Assembly: GCF_004001045.1 (NCBI RefSeq)
Contig: NZ_BIMK01000010.1
Location: 1-64,000 of the forward strand
DNA length: 64,000 nt
From: Paenibacillus chibensis
GTDB lineage: Bacteria > Bacillota > Bacilli > Paenibacillales > Paenibacillaceae
Direction of reading: 5' to 3'
Of the stretch, positions 16,641 to 26,800 are shown piece by piece (positions within the stretch are counted from its first letter, which is position 1; every line of letters begins with the position of its first letter). Below the pieces are notes generated by a model that saw nothing but the letters and a program-made list of their open reading frames with translations, made no database searches and was not told the origin of the DNA. A program made the position numbers and the translations under genes.

Positions 16641-18121
16641 ACCCGTCTGAATCCACACCCAAAACAGATCCGTGGACGCTGCAAAAGATAAAAAATCTGT
16701 TCTCTAAAAGCTCGGATGTCATCGTTCGAAACTATCGTGTGCAAACTGATTCAGCCGAATCCGAGGTCGTTCTTGTCTATGCTTCCGGACTTGCGGATTC
16801 CGGTCAAATCAGCCTGGTCGTTCTTCCCGAGCTGGAAAAAATGTATAAGGAAACCGGATTTAATAAGCAACAGGATGAGCAGCTGGGAAGGCTGCCGCTC
16901 GTTTTGTTAAAGGAACCGGTATCGCATCAATCATTGGAGGATACCGTCTTCCAAGGCGGGCTTGTCCTGTTATTCCCTCACACGAACGCAATCTTTTCCA
17001 TGGATATCAGCAGCGTCCCGAAGCGCTCTCCGGAAGAATCAACGGTTGAAATATCCATTAAAGGACCCAAGGACGGGTTTAACGAAGACTACGTCACGAA
17101 TATTGCCCTGATCCGCAAAAGAATAAGAAGCAACTCGCTTTGCATCGAAGAATCCATTTTGGGCCGGCGGACCCGGACCAAGGTAGGCTTGTTGTATTTT
17201 GAGGATATCGCCTCGCCGGAAATTCTCGCTGAAGCACGGGAACGCTTGTCCAAAATAGACATTGACGGGCTCTATACCATCAATCAACTGGAGGAGATGC
17301 TGTCCGATTCGAAGTACTCCCTCTTCCCGCTCGTCGATTTTACCGGCCGGCCCGATTACGTTGTTACATGTTTGTTAAACGGACGTTTTGCCATCGTCAT
17401 CGACGGCAACCCCATGGTTCTGATCGCACCGGGTTCGCTGTCGCTGCTCATGAAATCGCCGGAGGATGTCCATTTCAATTATATTTATGTCTCATTCGTG
17501 AGACTGATCCGCGGGATCAGCTTGATCATTTCCATGATGCTGCCTTCCTTTTGGGTCGCTTTGGCGGCGTTTCATCAAGACCAGATCCCTTTCCGTCTGA
17601 TGGCTACCATTTCAACGGCAAGGCTGGGTCTGCCGCTATCCGCGCAGATGGAGCTGTTTCTTTTGCTGGTCCTGCTCGAAATATTCCGGGAGGCCGGAGT
17701 CAGGCTTCCGAGCTCCATCGGACAAACCTTAACGGTTATCGGAGGTTTAATTATCGGTGATGCGGCCATCCGGGCCGGTTTGGTCTCCCCCTCCTCCGTC
17801 GTCGTGGGTGCGATCACCGCTGTCGCGGGGGCTACACTGGTGAATCAAACCTTAAGCGCCGTCGTAAGCGTCATTCGGTTCGGCTTGTTCTTCGTCTCCT
17901 CTTTCTTAGGGATGTACGGGCTCATTCTCGGAATCATTCTGCTGTTGGCGTATATCTCCAGGCTGCGGACTTTTGGTATTCCGTTCCTTGCGCCTCTATC
18001 TCCCATGATGCCTGCAGACTTTTTCAAAGCTATACTAAGAGCACCCTGGAGCTTGATGCGCAAAAAACCAACTATCCTCAAAACCGGCGATTCGGATCAT
18101 CAAGGGGATACGCTGTATTGA
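16637..18121 (+). CDS. Spore germinant receptor A subunit (GerAA/GerKA family), operon 1
   Basis: A 494-residue GerA-family membrane protein. The first 240 residues form the soluble N-terminal domain, with family blocks RSPEESTVEISIKGPKDGFNED and LFPLVDFTGRPDYVV; the rest contains about five membrane segments, including REAGVRLPSSIGQTLTVIGG and LIIGDAAIRAGLVSP. A subunits oligomerise as the core of the germinant receptor, and work on B. subtilis GerA supports a ligand-gated ion channel role for this subunit. Start ATG 16637 follows AAAAAGGAGGGG and overlaps the B gene stop. This intact copy serves as reference for the frameshifted paralogue at 34943. Confidence 0.95.
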   Translation: MNPSESTPKTDPWTLQKIKNLFSKSSDVIVRNYRVQTDSAESEVVLVYASGLADSGQISLVVLPELEKMYKETGFNKQQDEQLGRLPLVLLKEPVSHQSLEDTVFQGGLVLLFPHTNAIFSMDISSVPKRSPEESTVEISIKGPKDGFNEDYVTNIALIRKRIRSNSLCIEESILGRRTRTKVGLLYFEDIASPEILAEARERLSKIDIDGLYTINQLEEMLSDSKYSLFPLVDFTGRPDYVVTCLLNGRFAIVIDGNPMVLIAPGSLSLLMKSPEDVHFNYIYVSFVRLIRGISLIISMMLPSFWVALAAFHQDQIPFRLMATISTARLGLPLSAQMELFLLLVLLEIFREAGVRLPSSIGQTLTVIGGLIIGDAAIRAGLVSPSSVVVGAITAVAGATLVNQTLSAVVSVIRFGLFFVSSFLGMYGLILGIILLLAYISRLRTFGIPFLAPLSPMMPADFFKAILRAPWSLMRKKPTILKTGDSDHQGDTLY

Positions 18122-19263
18122 TGAGGCTTGTGAAGATCCTGCTGTGTTGTTTGCTGCTGCTGCTTGTCCCCGGCTGCTGGAATTCCAAGGATATTCAGAA
18201 TATGGCTTACGTCACGGGGCTGGGAATCGATTACGAAGACGGAAAATACAAAAGCTACGTACAGATTCTGAACTTCTCGAATGTCGCCAAAACGGAAAAT
18301 GCCGAAGTAGGCAAACCGATCCCGATTTGGGTTGGGACGGGTGAGGGGCGCACCCTTACCGAATCATTGACGACCATCTATTCTACATCCCAGCTTCGGG
18401 TATTCTGGGGACACATGAAATCGGTGATTTTAACGGAGAGAGTCATGCTGCACGGAATGGACGAAATCTACGATATGCTGAACCGTTACAGAGAGATTCG
18501 GTACAATATTTTATTATATGGCACAAAAGAATCATTAAAGGATGTCTTGACGCAGAAACCGATTCTGAATCTGTCTCCGCTTGAAACCATCATGGATTCG
18601 CCGCAGCAGATTTATTCGCAGAGGTCCTTTATCTTGCCTGAATATGGATTTAAAATCCTCGGGGAGCTCAATGAACCGACCGGGCTGGCCATGATTCCTT
18701 CGCTCGAAATCGAAAAGGAAAGCTGGTATGAAGATTCGGATAAGCGTCCCATGTTCAAAATAAATGGAGCGTACTTTTTTCAAAACAAAGAGTACCGCGG
18801 ACATCTAACCGAGGATAACTTGAAAGGCACCCGCTGGATTCAGCGTCAATTGCAGCGTTCTCCCATCAATATTCCTGAGGAAGGACGGCCTGTTGCAGCT
18901 TTGATCCTCGTGAAGCCGCATCTGTATGTCAAGCCCGTCATCGAAAATAATAAAGCCCGTTTTAAAATCCGGGTTTCGATCAATGCGTACATCGATGAAA
19001 TGATCAAAGATACGCCGAATCAAACCTTGGAAAACATGGCCAGTACCGCGGTCAAACACGAAATTCTCATGAGCTATGCGAAGGGAATCGAGCGGAAAGC
19101 AGACGTGTTTATGCTGGACGAAAAGCTCTACCGGAAATATCCGAAAAAATGGAGTGCTTTTCACCGTTCCAAGCCATTCATATTAGAAGCGGATTCCATT
19201 AAGTCCATCGACGTCAGAGTGAAAATCGATAGCTCCGGAAAATACAAACAAAGAGTCAAATAA
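18121..19263 (+). CDS. Spore germinant receptor C subunit, lipoprotein (GerAC/GerKC family), operon 1
   Basis: A 380-residue lipoprotein with a short signal peptide ending in VPGC (Cys about residue 19), then the family hallmark CWNSKDIQNMAYVTGLGIDYEDGKY. It matches the three-domain Ger_x_C structure in size. It should be acylated and face the outer side of the spore inner membrane next to the A and B subunits. The start is ATG 18121, touching the stop of the A gene (TGATG); a TTG one codon earlier is also possible. It ends operon 1, followed by a strong terminator. Confidence 0.94.
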   Translation: MRLVKILLCCLLLLLVPGCWNSKDIQNMAYVTGLGIDYEDGKYKSYVQILNFSNVAKTENAEVGKPIPIWVGTGEGRTLTESLTTIYSTSQLRVFWGHMKSVILTERVMLHGMDEIYDMLNRYREIRYNILLYGTKESLKDVLTQKPILNLSPLETIMDSPQQIYSQRSFILPEYGFKILGELNEPTGLAMIPSLEIEKESWYEDSDKRPMFKINGAYFFQNKEYRGHLTEDNLKGTRWIQRQLQRSPINIPEEGRPVAALILVKPHLYVKPVIENNKARFKIRVSINAYIDEMIKDTPNQTLENMASTAVKHEILMSYAKGIERKADVFMLDEKLYRKYPKKWSAFHRSKPFILEADSIKSIDVRVKIDSSGKYKQRVK

Positions 19264-19291
19264 GTTGAGGTGGATTTATCGCAGGGAACAA

Positions 19292-19322
19292 AAAAAGAGA
19301 GGCGCCAAGCGCCTCTCTTTTT
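19292..19322. terminator. Bidirectional terminator between germinant operon 1 and map
   Basis: AAAAAGAGAGGCGC (19292-19305), loop CAA, GCGCCTCTCTTTTT (19309-19322). Both arms have A/T runs, so it serves the germinant operon and the convergent map gene. Confidence 0.95.
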
Positions 19323-19328
19323 CGGCTT

Positions 19329-20075
19329 TTATTGTAAGGTTAAAATTTCCGGACCATCCGCCGTGATTGCCAGCGTATGCTCATACTGTGCAGAAAGCCC
19401 GCCGTCCATCGTTCTGGCCGTCCAGCCGTCGCTGTCCATTTTACTGCGGTAGGTGCCTGTATTCAGCATAGGCTCGATCGTGATCACCATGCCTTCTTTC
19501 AGGCGAGGGCCAACGTTCGGCGGACCGTAGTGCGGAACTTGCGGCTCTTCATGCATGTCTTTGCCAATGCCGTGTCCGATAAACTCGCGAACGACCGAGA
19601 AGCCCTCCGACTCTGCATAGACCTGAATCGCATGGGAAATATCGCCGATCCGGTTGCCGATGACAGCCTGTTCGATGCCTTTATACAAGGATTCCTTGGT
19701 GACATCCAGCAAGTGCTGAGCCTGTTCAGATACGTTACCGACCGTATAGGACCAAGCGGAATCGGCCAACCATCCGTTCAGATTCACAACCATGTCCACG
19801 GTAATGATATCGCCGTCCTTCAGTACCGTTTTTCCGGGGAAGCCATGGCAGATCACATCGTTCACCGACGTACACGTCGCGTAAGGGAAGCCGTTATAAC
19901 CCTTTTGTTCCGGCGTTGCCCCATGCTTGCGGATAAATTGTTCCGCAAACCGGTCGATTTCTATGGTTGTAATGCCGGGTACGATCATCTTTTTGATTTC
20001 CCGATGGCAAGCCGCGAGGATGGCCCCGGCTTCTTTCATGTGCTCGATCTGAGCTTTTGATTTAATCGTAATCAT
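19329..20075 (-). CDS. map: Methionine aminopeptidase, type I
   Basis: A 248-residue pita-bread-fold metallopeptidase that removes initiator methionine. The five metal ligands of the family are visible in context: DIITVDMVVNLNGWLADSAWSY supplies two aspartates, EFIGHGIGKDMHEEP a histidine, and VITIEPML and the C-terminal QYEHTLAIT the glutamates. This is a second-copy style gene: it stands alone rather than beside adk/infA, where the housekeeping map of Firmicutes usually sits, so it is more like B. subtilis YflG. Start: ATG after GAGGGATTAG. Confidence 0.95.
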   Translation of the reverse strand: MITIKSKAQIEHMKEAGAILAACHREIKKMIVPGITTIEIDRFAEQFIRKHGATPEQKGYNGFPYATCTSVNDVICHGFPGKTVLKDGDIITVDMVVNLNGWLADSAWSYTVGNVSEQAQHLLDVTKESLYKGIEQAVIGNRIGDISHAIQVYAESEGFSVVREFIGHGIGKDMHEEPQVPHYGPPNVGPRLKEGMVITIEPMLNTGTYRSKMDSDGWTARTMDGGLSAQYEHTLAITADGPEILTLQ

Positions 20076-20127
20076 CTAATCCCTCATTCCTGTCTGATCT
20101 TCTCTATTATACCCTGATCTCCGTAAA

Positions 20128-20157
20128 AAGTCCTGATCCAGTCAAGGATCAGGACTT
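20128..20157 (-). terminator. Terminator overlapping the 3' end of the YhgE-like gene
   Basis: AAGTCCTGATCC (20128-20139) pairs with GGATCAGGACTT (20146-20157). The hairpin includes the last codons and stop of the minus-strand gene and is followed by T on that strand. Confidence 0.8.
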
Positions 20158-22436
20158 AAATTTCCGATTATACCGCTTCGGCCGGATTGGAAGCCGGCTG
20201 TTTTTTTTTGACTTCCGCGCCATAAGAAATATGCCAGCGTCAGTCCAAGGAAGATCACGGCATCGATGGCCAGAATGCCCGCCTGCTTCCACATGAGATC
20301 GAAATCCCCGCTCGAAATGATGGCTTTGTAGCCAAGTACGCTGTGCGACATCGGCAGCCAAGGATTCAGCGGCTTGAGCCAATTCGGAATGAGCTCCAGC
20401 GGGAAGGTGCCCGCACTGGTGGTCAACTGCAGAATCAGCAAAATGATGATAAGGAAGCGTCCCGGCATATCAAGCCAGGTCACGACAGCCTGAACGATGA
20501 AAATAAACGCCAAGCTTGTGATGAACGTAAACAGGAAGAACAGCGGAACGCTTTGCACCTTGAGTCCAAGACCGTACAAAATAATGGCTGCGGCAACGAC
20601 GGATTGGAACAAGCTCATGCCCGCGAAGGAAAGCGAACGGCTGACGAAACGGCCCAGGCCGGTTGCTCCCTCCACCGTCGTTCCTCTCAAATTGATCACC
20701 AGCGTTGAAATCAGTGCGCCGACGAACAAACCGAGGGACATGAAATAAGGCGTCAGGCCGGTTCCGTAGTTTGGAATCTTGCGGGATTCGTTTTCTTTGG
20801 AATCCACCGGCTTGGCGAACATTTGCACCATTGCGTCTGATTTTTTCAGCTCTGAGGTTTTGTCAGCCGCATCGTTCAGCTTGGTCTCCAGCTCCTTCGA
20901 GCCGTCATCCAGCTTCGAAATACCTTTCTCCAGATCCCCCGCACCGTTGTTCAGCTTCTGCGAGCCATCGGCAAGTGTCGTCAGGCCGCTGGAGAGCTTG
21001 CCTACGCCGCCTTCAAGCTGGGAGGTTCCGCTAGCGAGCTTTTGCGAGCCCGTAACGAGCGCTTTGCTGCCGCCTGCTGCCTCACTCAGTTTCGCGCCGA
21101 ACGTCGTCAGACCTGCTGTCAAAGCGGACTGTCCGTCATTCAATTTCGCTGCGCCGTCAAGCAGCTGCCGCTGGCCTTGCACAAGCTGCCCGCTGCCTTC
21201 AAGCAGCTGCTGCTGGCCGCTGTGGAGCTGCGTTGCACCTTCCAAGAGCTGCTGCTGTGCTCCATGCAGAGACTGGGCTCCGTCGGAAAGCTTCTGCTGT
21301 CCGGCCGCCACCTTGGCGCTTCCGTCCGCTACCGCCTGGCTGGCTGCAAGCAGCTTCTGGAAGTCAGGGCTTTGGGCAAGCTCCGGACTGGATTTGGCCA
21401 GCTGCTGCAGTCCGTCTGCGACGCTCTTGGCTCCTTCCGAAACCTTGGTTGTGCCGTCGAGCGAGGACTGAAGTCCGGAAGCCAGGTCCGCACTGCCTTG
21501 CTCGGAGGATTTCAGTCCTCCTTCAAGCTTCGCTGCCCCCTGCTCCGAGGTTTGAATTCCGGCATTCAGCTTTTGAGCGCCATCAAGCGAACTCTGAAGT
21601 CCGGTATGGAGCTGCTGCCCGCCCTGTTGGGCTTGCTGGGCTCCGGCGAGAAGCTGTCCTTCCGCCGCGTTCAGCTGGTCCAGGCCGCTCGCGAGCTTGC
21701 TCGAGCCCTGGCTCAACTGACCGGCTCCCTTGTTCAGGTCCCCCGCCCCTTGGGCCAGCGGCTGAAGTCCATCCTTGGCCTCCAATGTGCCTTGGGCCAG
21801 TTTGTTCAAGTTTTCCTTCAGTTTAAGTGCGCCGTCATTCAGCTCGCTGCTGCCATTGTGAATTTTGCCGGCACCTTCGCCCGCATCAGCAAGACCGCTT
21901 GACACATCTTCGAAATTATCCAGAAGGTTCTCCGTATAGGATTCGGTCACCTTGGCGGATACCTTCGCTTTAATGTCCTTGATCGCTGTATTGCCAATCT
22001 GCGAGGCGATAAAGTTGTAATCGCCATTGGGCTCATACACGATGGTAGCCGGATGAGGCTGATCATCCATCAGCGTTGTCGCCTGTGCGGAGAAATTCTC
22101 GGGAATCGTTATTTTCATATAATAGCGGTTATCCTTAATTCCCTTATCCGCATCCAGGTCACTGACAAACTCCCACCCAAAGTCTTTGTTCTTCTTCAGC
22201 TCATCGACCAGATCAGCACCGATGTGCAGCTCCTTGCCTTTAAACTCGGCACCGCTGTCCTTATTCACCACGGCGACAGGCAAACGGTCCAAATGACCGT
22301 AAGGATCCCAAAAGGCTGCCAGATAAACACCGCTGTACATAATAGGAATGAACATAACGGCGATAACGGGGATCAGCACTTTCGGGTTTTTCAATGCCGC
22401 GCCTAAATCTTTGAAAAACACGGAAAAAGCATTCAT
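20142..22436 (-). CDS. YhgE/Pip-family membrane protein with Leu-x-x-Gly heptad repeats
   Basis: A 764-residue membrane protein of the YhgE/Pip family (phage infection protein; ABC-2-like membrane domain). One N-terminal membrane helix is followed by a YhgE_N domain, and about five helices close the protein (from GTGLTPYFMSLGLFVGALI on). Between them, roughly residues 185-530, runs a long array of seven-residue steps of the L-x-x-G type (QLLEGATQLHSGQQQLLEG and similar), rich in Gln, Ser and Ala. This should be a long extracellular coiled or helical rod. Lactococcal Pip acts as a phage receptor; the cellular role of YhgE is unsettled. A TetR gene lies directly upstream, the same pairing as yhgD-yhgE in B. 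subtilis. Confidence 0.92.
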   Translation of the reverse strand: MNAFSVFFKDLGAALKNPKVLIPVIAVMFIPIMYSGVYLAAFWDPYGHLDRLPVAVVNKDSGAEFKGKELHIGADLVDELKKNKDFGWEFVSDLDADKGIKDNRYYMKITIPENFSAQATTLMDDQPHPATIVYEPNGDYNFIASQIGNTAIKDIKAKVSAKVTESYTENLLDNFEDVSSGLADAGEGAGKIHNGSSELNDGALKLKENLNKLAQGTLEAKDGLQPLAQGAGDLNKGAGQLSQGSSKLASGLDQLNAAEGQLLAGAQQAQQGGQQLHTGLQSSLDGAQKLNAGIQTSEQGAAKLEGGLKSSEQGSADLASGLQSSLDGTTKVSEGAKSVADGLQQLAKSSPELAQSPDFQKLLAASQAVADGSAKVAAGQQKLSDGAQSLHGAQQQLLEGATQLHSGQQQLLEGSGQLVQGQRQLLDGAAKLNDGQSALTAGLTTFGAKLSEAAGGSKALVTGSQKLASGTSQLEGGVGKLSSGLTTLADGSQKLNNGAGDLEKGISKLDDGSKELETKLNDAADKTSELKKSDAMVQMFAKPVDSKENESRKIPNYGTGLTPYFMSLGLFVGALISTLVINLRGTTVEGATGLGRFVSRSLSFAGMSLFQSVVAAAIILYGLGLKVQSVPLFFLFTFITSLAFIFIVQAVVTWLDMPGRFLIIILLILQLTTSAGTFPLELIPNWLKPLNPWLPMSHSVLGYKAIISSGDFDLMWKQAGILAIDAVIFLGLTLAYFLWRGSQKKTAGFQSGRSGIIGNLSPDP
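20830..21880 (-). repeat. Heptad-repeat coding region inside the YhgE-like gene
   Basis: This part of the gene codes for dozens of short L-x-x-G units with recurring words such as LASGL, LHGAQQQLLEG and LNDGA. The DNA is a degenerate 21-bp-periodic repeat (CTG-CAG-GGC rich). It may allow in-frame expansion or contraction. Boundaries are approximate. Confidence 0.7.
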
Positions 22437-22485
22437 GTAAGTGATCGTCCCCCATTTCCAAGTTGTGTGTTCTCTTAAATATCTC

Positions 22486-22508
22486 TGACTGATTTTCTCA
22501 ATTGGTCA
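22486..22508. promoter_or_regulatory. Candidate TetR operator upstream of the YhgE-like gene
   Basis: TGACTGATT and AATTGGTCA form imperfect inverted half-sites across 23 bp, 50 bases before the YhgE start. The 11-mer TGACTGATTTT (22486-22496) recurs as its reverse complement at 23253-23263, just upstream of the TetR gene. The shared word supports control of both genes by the neighbouring regulator. Confidence 0.5.
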
Positions 22509-22617
22509 TACATACGCAAACGAAAGCAGCTCCGAATATCGTGCAAGCCCGAAGCTGATTCGCCAGGTTGTGCCGGCCTGGTGTTCCGATGATTTGGGAT
22601 TCGTTTATAGTCCGTAT

Positions 22618-23241
22618 TTATGAAGCGTGTACTGCGAGTCCATCCTCCAAGAAGAGACGGATATGTTCTTTGATTTGTTCTTTGGTCAGCGGCTCGTGAT
22701 TTTTGTTCCACTCCGAGGTCAAGGCCACGTACATTTTGAACATCAGGAAAGAAACGATACCCGGGTCGCAATCGCGCAGCTCTTTCTGCATCATGGCATG
22801 CCGTATTTCTTTTTCGATGTAGGCCAAAATGACGCTTTCCACCTGATTCATCGCTTCCTGAGATTGAGGCGTGCCTACGTCCCGGACCTCCTGCGACAGC
22901 TTCATGAGCAGCTCATGCTCGCTGCGGAATTCCAGGAGAGAATCCAATACGCGGAACAAATTATCGAAAAACGGCTTGTTATGGTCGACTTCCCGCTGAA
23001 TAATGTTTTTCATTTCGGAAATGACCTCATGCAGTATTTCGTCAAACAGCTGTTCCTTGGTATCAAAAAACGTATATATGGTGCCTTTACCCACGTTGGC
23101 GATTTTAGCGACCTGCTCCATGGTCGTTGCTTTATAACCGAACAATGCGAATGATCTCGAAGCGGCTTCCAGCACCTGTTTTTTCCGATCGACCGTTCCT
23201 ATGATTTTCCCCTCCCATCTGACATCATAGTCCGTATGCAT
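22618..23241 (-). CDS. TetR/AcrR-family regulator, YhgD-like
   Basis: A TetR-type repressor of about 207 residues. The N-terminal helix-turn-helix is clear: VLEAASRSFALFGYKATTMEQVAKIANVGKGTIYTFFDTKEQLFDEIL. The remaining 140 residues form the variable ligand-binding helical domain. The start is uncertain: no site precedes ATG 23241 (or ATG 23247), and a GGGAGGGG lies inside the frame just before a non-standard ATA/ACG region, so the mature start could be a few codons downstream. It is transcribed toward the YhgE-like gene, which it probably controls together with itself, given the shared TGACTGATTTT word. Confidence 0.9.
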   Translation of the reverse strand: MHTDYDVRWEGKIIGTVDRKKQVLEAASRSFALFGYKATTMEQVAKIANVGKGTIYTFFDTKEQLFDEILHEVISEMKNIIQREVDHNKPFFDNLFRVLDSLLEFRSEHELLMKLSQEVRDVGTPQSQEAMNQVESVILAYIEKEIRHAMMQKELRDCDPGIVSFLMFKMYVALTSEWNKNHEPLTKEQIKEHIRLFLEDGLAVHAS

Positions 23242-23252
23242 GACCATAAATC

Positions 23253-23263
23253 AAAATCAGTCA
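23253..23263. promoter_or_regulatory. Second copy of the TetR operator word
   Basis: AAAATCAGTCA here is the exact reverse complement of the 11-mer at 22486-22496 upstream of the YhgE-like gene. It lies 12 bases before the annotated TetR start, in a position suited to autoregulation. Confidence 0.4.
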
Positions 23264-23324
23264 TAAGGTCATTTTCTACTTTACCACGTTCTTGCCGATA
23301 TGACAAAGTTTTAATATGAAAAAA

Positions 23325-23663
23325 TTATGGTATTACAGAAATTAAATAATTTGCACGCTCCGTTTTCATGGACAGCGTCCCTTCCTCCACCCGGCACTCG
23401 GATAAACCGTCGACATAAATCTGAAAGGTGCTCTGCGGCAGCGGAATATCGCCCTGTTCGTTGATTACGCTCCCGGGGCCGTGCAGGATCAGCGAGCTCC
23501 CTTCCGCATAATCGTCAATGGTCTCGACGTTCTCGATGTATTCCACGTCTTCCAGCTGTACCCGTGTCTCATCCCAATCGTCCTGCTCCTCTTTACGGAT
23601 CAATACCGTGTGGTTCCTATGCTCTTCAAGCCATGTTTTTACCGAATTCAGCTTCTCGTTCAT
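23325..23663 (-). CDS. Hypothetical protein, 112 residues
   Basis: I do not recognise the family. The protein is acidic, has no membrane segment or signal peptide, and appears beta-rich, with alternating strands (HTVLIRKEEQ, VQLEDVEYIENVETID, SSLILHGPGSVIN, TFQIYVDGLSECRVEEGTLSM). Its start is convincing: ATG seven bases after AAGAAAGG. It is monocistronic and lies between the TetR gene and the giant kinase. Its layout resembles small conserved proteins of Paenibacillus of unknown role; nothing in the context suggests a function. Confidence 0.75.
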   Translation of the reverse strand: MNEKLNSVKTWLEEHRNHTVLIRKEEQDDWDETRVQLEDVEYIENVETIDDYAEGSSLILHGPGSVINEQGDIPLPQSTFQIYVDGLSECRVEEGTLSMKTERANYLISVIP

Positions 23664-23790
23664 GCTAAACCTTCTTTCTGGACATGTGATATTATATTTT
23701 GCCTAATATGAGTCTAACCATTACGCCGGCCGGCAAAACATGAAATCCGGGTCCGCCTCGCGAACAGCCAAGCCGTTTTTCCCAAACAAA

Positions 23791-23830
23791 AAGGTGCGTC
23801 CGCCGGCTCTCGCCATGCAAAACGCACCTT
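23791..23830 (-). terminator. Terminator of the poly-HAMP kinase gene
   Basis: AAGGTGCGT (23791-23799) pairs with ACGCACCTT (23822-23830); on the minus strand the stem is followed by TTTTTG. Confidence 0.75.
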
Positions 23831-23841
23831 AATACTGCATG

Positions 23842-26800
23842 CTATTCCGCTTCTTGTCCGTCCGGAGCGCTCTCTTGACCCGTGTCGGCTCCCAGCCAGC
23901 TGCGTATCATGGATAACAGCTGCGCGCTGTTGACCGGCTTCGTAATATAATCCGAAGCTCCAGCCTCCAGGCACTCCTCCCGGTCGCCTTTCATCGCCTT
24001 AGCGGTCAAAGCGATAATCGGCAAATCTTTGAATTCCGGTTTCTCGCGGATTGCGCGGGTCGTCTCATAGCCGTCCATCACCGGCATCATAATATCCATC
24101 AGGACGATTTCGATGTCGGGCGTTTCCTCCAGCAGCCGGATCGCTTCATGGCCGTTCTCAGCCGGAATAACCATCATGTTATGCCGCTCCAGTATCGTCG
24201 TCAGGGCAAACACGTTGCGGATGTCATCGTCTACGACCAGTACCTTTTTATATTTGATCATGTCGTCGGATTGGTACAGCTTCAACATGGTCGCCCGGGA
24301 ATGCTCAGGCAGATCCTCCGCTTTGCGGTGCAGGAAAATGCTTGTTTCATCCAGCATCTGAACAGCAGACTTCACTTCCTTCAGCACGGCCGTTTTCATG
24401 AGCTCTTCGAGCTCATCCTCTTCCGCCAGGCTCCATTTGACGCTGCGGTTCAGCACAATCGGAACATGCTTGTTCTTGGGAACTCGTATGATCTCACGAA
24501 TCAGAGACAGCACATCCATATCCTTCAAATCATTATCCACCAGTACGCAGTGAACATCTCCCTGCTTCAGATTCGCAAGCACGTCTTCAGCGGAAAGGGC
24601 CGCGGTAATTTCCACGTCGCTATTTCCAATCAACTCGATCGTTTCTTGCCGGCGGTTATCGTCATTCATAGCGATCAACAGGCGGTGAACCTTCTGATCT
24701 GCGAAGAGACTCAGCTTATCCAGCGTTTTTTCGAGCTCATCATTCGTTACAGGCTTGCAGATGTAGTCATATACCCCTTTTTGCATCAGCTCGACTTCGT
24801 CCTCCTCCACCGTGATGACGCAAACCGGGATATGCCGCGTATTGATATCGTTTTTCAGATGTTCGATGACCATCCAGCCGTCCATATCGCCCAGACGCAG
24901 ATCAAGCGTAATCGCCTGCGGGCTGTATTTACGGGCAAGCTCGAGTGCATTTGACCCCTTCGTCGTGATGATCGCTTTTATATTTTTCTTATGAAGAATT
25001 TCCAATAAAATTTCATTAAACTTGATATCGTCCTCGACGATCAAAAACACCTTATCTCCCGGCTCAATCCGGTCACGGTCATCGTCGATATGTTCGCTCT
25101 TGCGTGTGAATGACATTTTCTGTTCCGGCGGCGAGACGTCAATGACCTCGGGAACGTATTTTACCGGCTCCACCTTCTCCGGCACCTCAGAATCGAGCGG
25201 CAGGTACAAATTGAAGATGCTGCCTTTGCCGACGACGCTGTACAAGGTTAACTCTCCGCCCATCATGGCCGCGATTTCGCGCGATATGGCCAGACCAAGA
25301 CCGGTCCCCCCATACTCGCGGTTCGTGCTGCCGTCCGCCTGCTGGAAGGCTTCGAATATAATCTGCTGCTTTTCTTCCGGAATGCCGATGCCGGTATCGC
25401 TAACCGAGAAGCAGAGCACGGAGGCCGCTTGGTTGAGCTTGTCGTTCTCGCTGTTCCAGCCCTCCGAGGCGGTTCGCACTTGCAGCTGGATCTGGCCTTC
25501 CTCGGTAAATTTAAAGGCGTTCGAAAGCAGGTTTTTCAATATTTGCTGCAGACGCTTCTGATCCGTTACGATGACCTCCGGGACATTGGAATCGGTCTTG
25601 ATCTGGAATTCCAGCCTGCTCTCGTCTACCATGTGGCGGAAGGAACGATCCAGGCTATCCAGCATGCCCTGCACAGAAATTTCGCTGTAATCGGGTGTAA
25701 CCGTGCCGGATTCGATTTTGGACAGATCCAGAATGTCATTGATCAGATTTAGCAGCTCAATCCCGGAATCCTGGATCGTTTTCGCGAACTTGACCTGGTG
25801 ATCCGTCAGATTGGCATCCGGATTGTCTGCAAGCTGCTCGGCCAGCAGAAGCAATGAATTCAGCGGCGTCCGCAGCTCATGCGACATATTGGCCAAAAAT
25901 TCGGATTTGTACCGGGACGTCAAGGCGAGCTGCTCCGCTTTTTCCTCGAGGAACTTCTTGGCGATTTCGACTTCGTTATTCTTGCTCTCGACTTCCGCCT
26001 TTTGAATGACCAGCAGCTTGGCCTTGTCCTCCAGCTCCTCGTTGGTATGCTGCAGCTCCATCTGCTGCTTTTGCAGCTCTTCAGTCAAGGACTGGGACTG
26101 CTTCAGTAGCTCTTCCGTACGACGGTTGGCTTGCATCGTATTAACCACGATCCCGATCGATTCGGTCAGCTGGTCAAGGAAGGCCAGATCGATATCGCTG
26201 AATGCCCGGAAGGATGCAAGCTCCAGAACCCCGAGCACCTGCTCCTCGAACACGAGGGGCAGCAGCACGATATTCAGCGGCGAGGCTTCGCCAAGACCGG
26301 AAGAGATGACCACATAGTCGTTAGGCACATTCGTGATCAGGATCCGCTGCTTTTCAATCAGGCACTGGCCAACAAGTCCCTCGCCTGCCCGGAACCGGTT
26401 GGAGAGATGCTTGCGGTTCTGATAGGCGTAGCTTGCAAACAAAGTCAGCACAGGCTCGCCATTCTCAGGCTCGTTTATGTAGAAGACCCCGTGCTGCATG
26501 GAAACGAGCGGAGCCAGCTCGCTTAAGATCATGCGGCTGATCGCGTACAGGTCTCTTTGACCCTGAAGCAGGCGCGAGAATTTCGCGAGGTTTGTTTTGA
26601 GCCAATCCTGCTCTGTATTGATGCGCGTCGTTTCTTTGAGATTACGGATCATTTCGTTGACGTTATCCTTCAAAGCGGCGACCTCGCCCGCTGCAGCCAC
26701 GTCGATCGTACGCGACAAATCGCCATTCGTAACCGCGGTTGCCACGTTGGTAATCGCGCGAACCTGGGTGGTCAGCGTACTCGCCATGTAATTGACGTTA

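Noticed and set aside
21042..21902. Plus-strand frames opposite the YhgE heptad region
   Set aside because: Low-complexity translation of the repeat in the wrong strand.
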